Shown here: positions 14,447 through 15,168 of the stretch, in pieces
Layout: the number at the start of each line of letters is the position of its first letter
Position numbering within the stretch: the first letter of the stretch is position 1
Origin: UBA1672 sp023140905
GTDB taxonomy: Bacteria > Pseudomonadota > Alphaproteobacteria > Micavibrionales > Micavibrionaceae
Direction of reading: 5' to 3'
DNA length: 15,168 nt
Assembly: GCA_030636745.1 (NCBI GenBank)
Contig: DAOVWH010000036.1
Location: 1 to 15,168 of the forward strand
Made by a program: the position numbers and the translations under genes
Notes under the pieces: generated by a model
What the model was told of the DNA's origin: nothing
Database searches by the model: none
Seen by the model: only the letters and a program-made list of their open reading frames with translations

Positions 14447-15168
14447 ATGAAAAAGACAGCGCATATTATTGTTTTTGGCAATGAAAAAGGTGGCTCTGGC
14501 AAATCAACCGCAACCATGCATACAGCAATCGCTTTGTTACGTCTGGGATATCGTGTCGGAACAATTGATCTGGATGCACGTCAGGGAACGCTCACACGCT
14601 ATCTGAAAAAACGCTTTGAATATATCACACGTCATAATGAACATTTACCAAGCCCGGCGCATATCGCCATAGAACGCAGCTGCCATGAAACTACACGGCA
14701 AAATAATAATGAGGAAGAAGCATTCTTGCTTATGGCTTTAGACGAGCTTAACCGTGTATGTGATTTTATTGTAATTGATACACCGGGAACGGACAGTTAC
14801 CTGAGTCGTTTAGCCCACAGCTATGCAGATACGCTTATCACACCGATGAATGACAGCTTTATTGATATGGATTTGTTAGCTGATATCGATATGAAAAATT
14901 ATGAGATTAAGGGACCTTCTGTTTACTCATCAATGGTTAATACCCAGCGCAAAGAAAAAATGAAACGTGATGGCACAATGCTTGACTGGATTGTCATGCG
15001 CAATCGTATCACTCATCTGAGTACAAATAACGACAAGATAATTAGCGATCTTTTAAAAACAATAGCACAACACGCAAATTTCCGTTTAGCACCCGGCTTC
15101 GGAGATCGGGTTGTATTTAAGGAAATGTTTCCTAAAGGACTCACCCTTCTTGACTTAAAAGAAGAACA
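14447..15168 (+). CDS. mipZ: Division-site positioning ATPase MipZ, 3' end outside the window
   Basis: The open frame from the ATG at 14447 runs off the window after 240 codons without a stop. The product is a ParA/MinD-type ATPase. The N-terminus MKKTAHIIVFGNEKGGSGKST carries the deviant Walker A with K14 and K19. DLDARQGTLTRYL, FIVIDTPGTDS, PMNDSFIDMDLL, DWIVMRNR and FGDRVVFKEMFPKGLTLLDL are in the same order and nearly the same words as Caulobacter MipZ. MipZ dimers bind near ParB and form a gradient from the poles that blocks FtsZ assembly, so that division occurs at mid-cell. About 30 to 50 residues of the C-terminus are probably missing, judged from Caulobacter. Only a weak ribosome binding site (GAAG) precedes the start. 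Confidence 0.95.
   Translation, partial: MKKTAHIIVFGNEKGGSGKSTATMHTAIALLRLGYRVGTIDLDARQGTLTRYLKKRFEYITRHNEHLPSPAHIAIERSCHETTRQNNNEEEAFLLMALDELNRVCDFIVIDTPGTDSYLSRLAHSYADTLITPMNDSFIDMDLLADIDMKNYEIKGPSVYSSMVNTQRKEKMKRDGTMLDWIVMRNRITHLSTNNDKIISDLLKTIAQHANFRLAPGFGDRVVFKEMFPKGLTLLDLKEE

Noticed and set aside
1..15168. Mobile element, phage, CRISPR or defence system
   Set aside because: No transposase, integrase, terminal repeats, repeat-spacer pattern or defence-type domain was seen; nearly all genes are known chromosomal families.

Overview
The window reads as core chromosome of a Gram-negative alphaproteobacterium with a moderately AT-rich genome. The strongest markers are CtrA, the cell-cycle master response regulator at the left end, and MipZ, the ATPase that positions the division site, cut off at the right end. 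KdsB (Kdo activation for LPS), a YejABEF peptide transporter and bS21 agree with this. I cannot place it below class level. I saw no transposase, integrase, phage gene, CRISPR array, tRNA or rRNA, and no accessory or defence island.

Layout. Bases 184-5971 are a run of plus-strand genes: ctrA, a membrane-anchored endonuclease/exonuclease/phosphatase-family (EEP) protein, pgsA (phosphatidylglycerol-phosphate synthase), yejA (peptide-binding protein), kdsB, and a histidine-phosphatase-family gene that overlaps kdsB by 4 bases. Then come a TPR protein (6074-6775) whose leader could mask its own ribosome binding site, a 217-base gap (6776-6992) packed with four hairpins, and yejB-yejE-yejF (6993-10787), the permease and ATPase parts of the transporter. 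rpsU (bS21) follows with a GTG start, an inverted repeat in its leader and a convincing terminator. After it lies an unrecognised exported protein built from two similar halves. A long aminopeptidase P-type M24 peptidase lies on the minus strand (12476-14335), divergent from the partial mipZ (14447 to the end).

How the genes fit together. Much of the content concerns the envelope and cell cycle: phospholipid synthesis (PgsA), LPS precursor activation (KdsB), uptake of peptides, possibly including cell-wall peptides (YejABEF), and control of replication and division (CtrA, MipZ). The yej system is split: the binding protein sits about 2.5 kb from its permease genes, with kdsB, the phosphatase and the TPR gene between.

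The window is mostly conventional. The most interesting unexplained parts are the hairpin cluster before yejB, the anti-Shine-Dalgarno pairing before the TPR gene, the duplicated exported protein, the phosphatase with Asn where the second catalytic His is expected, and repeated motifs in the pepP-type/mipZ intergenic region. I found no clear new multi-gene system.
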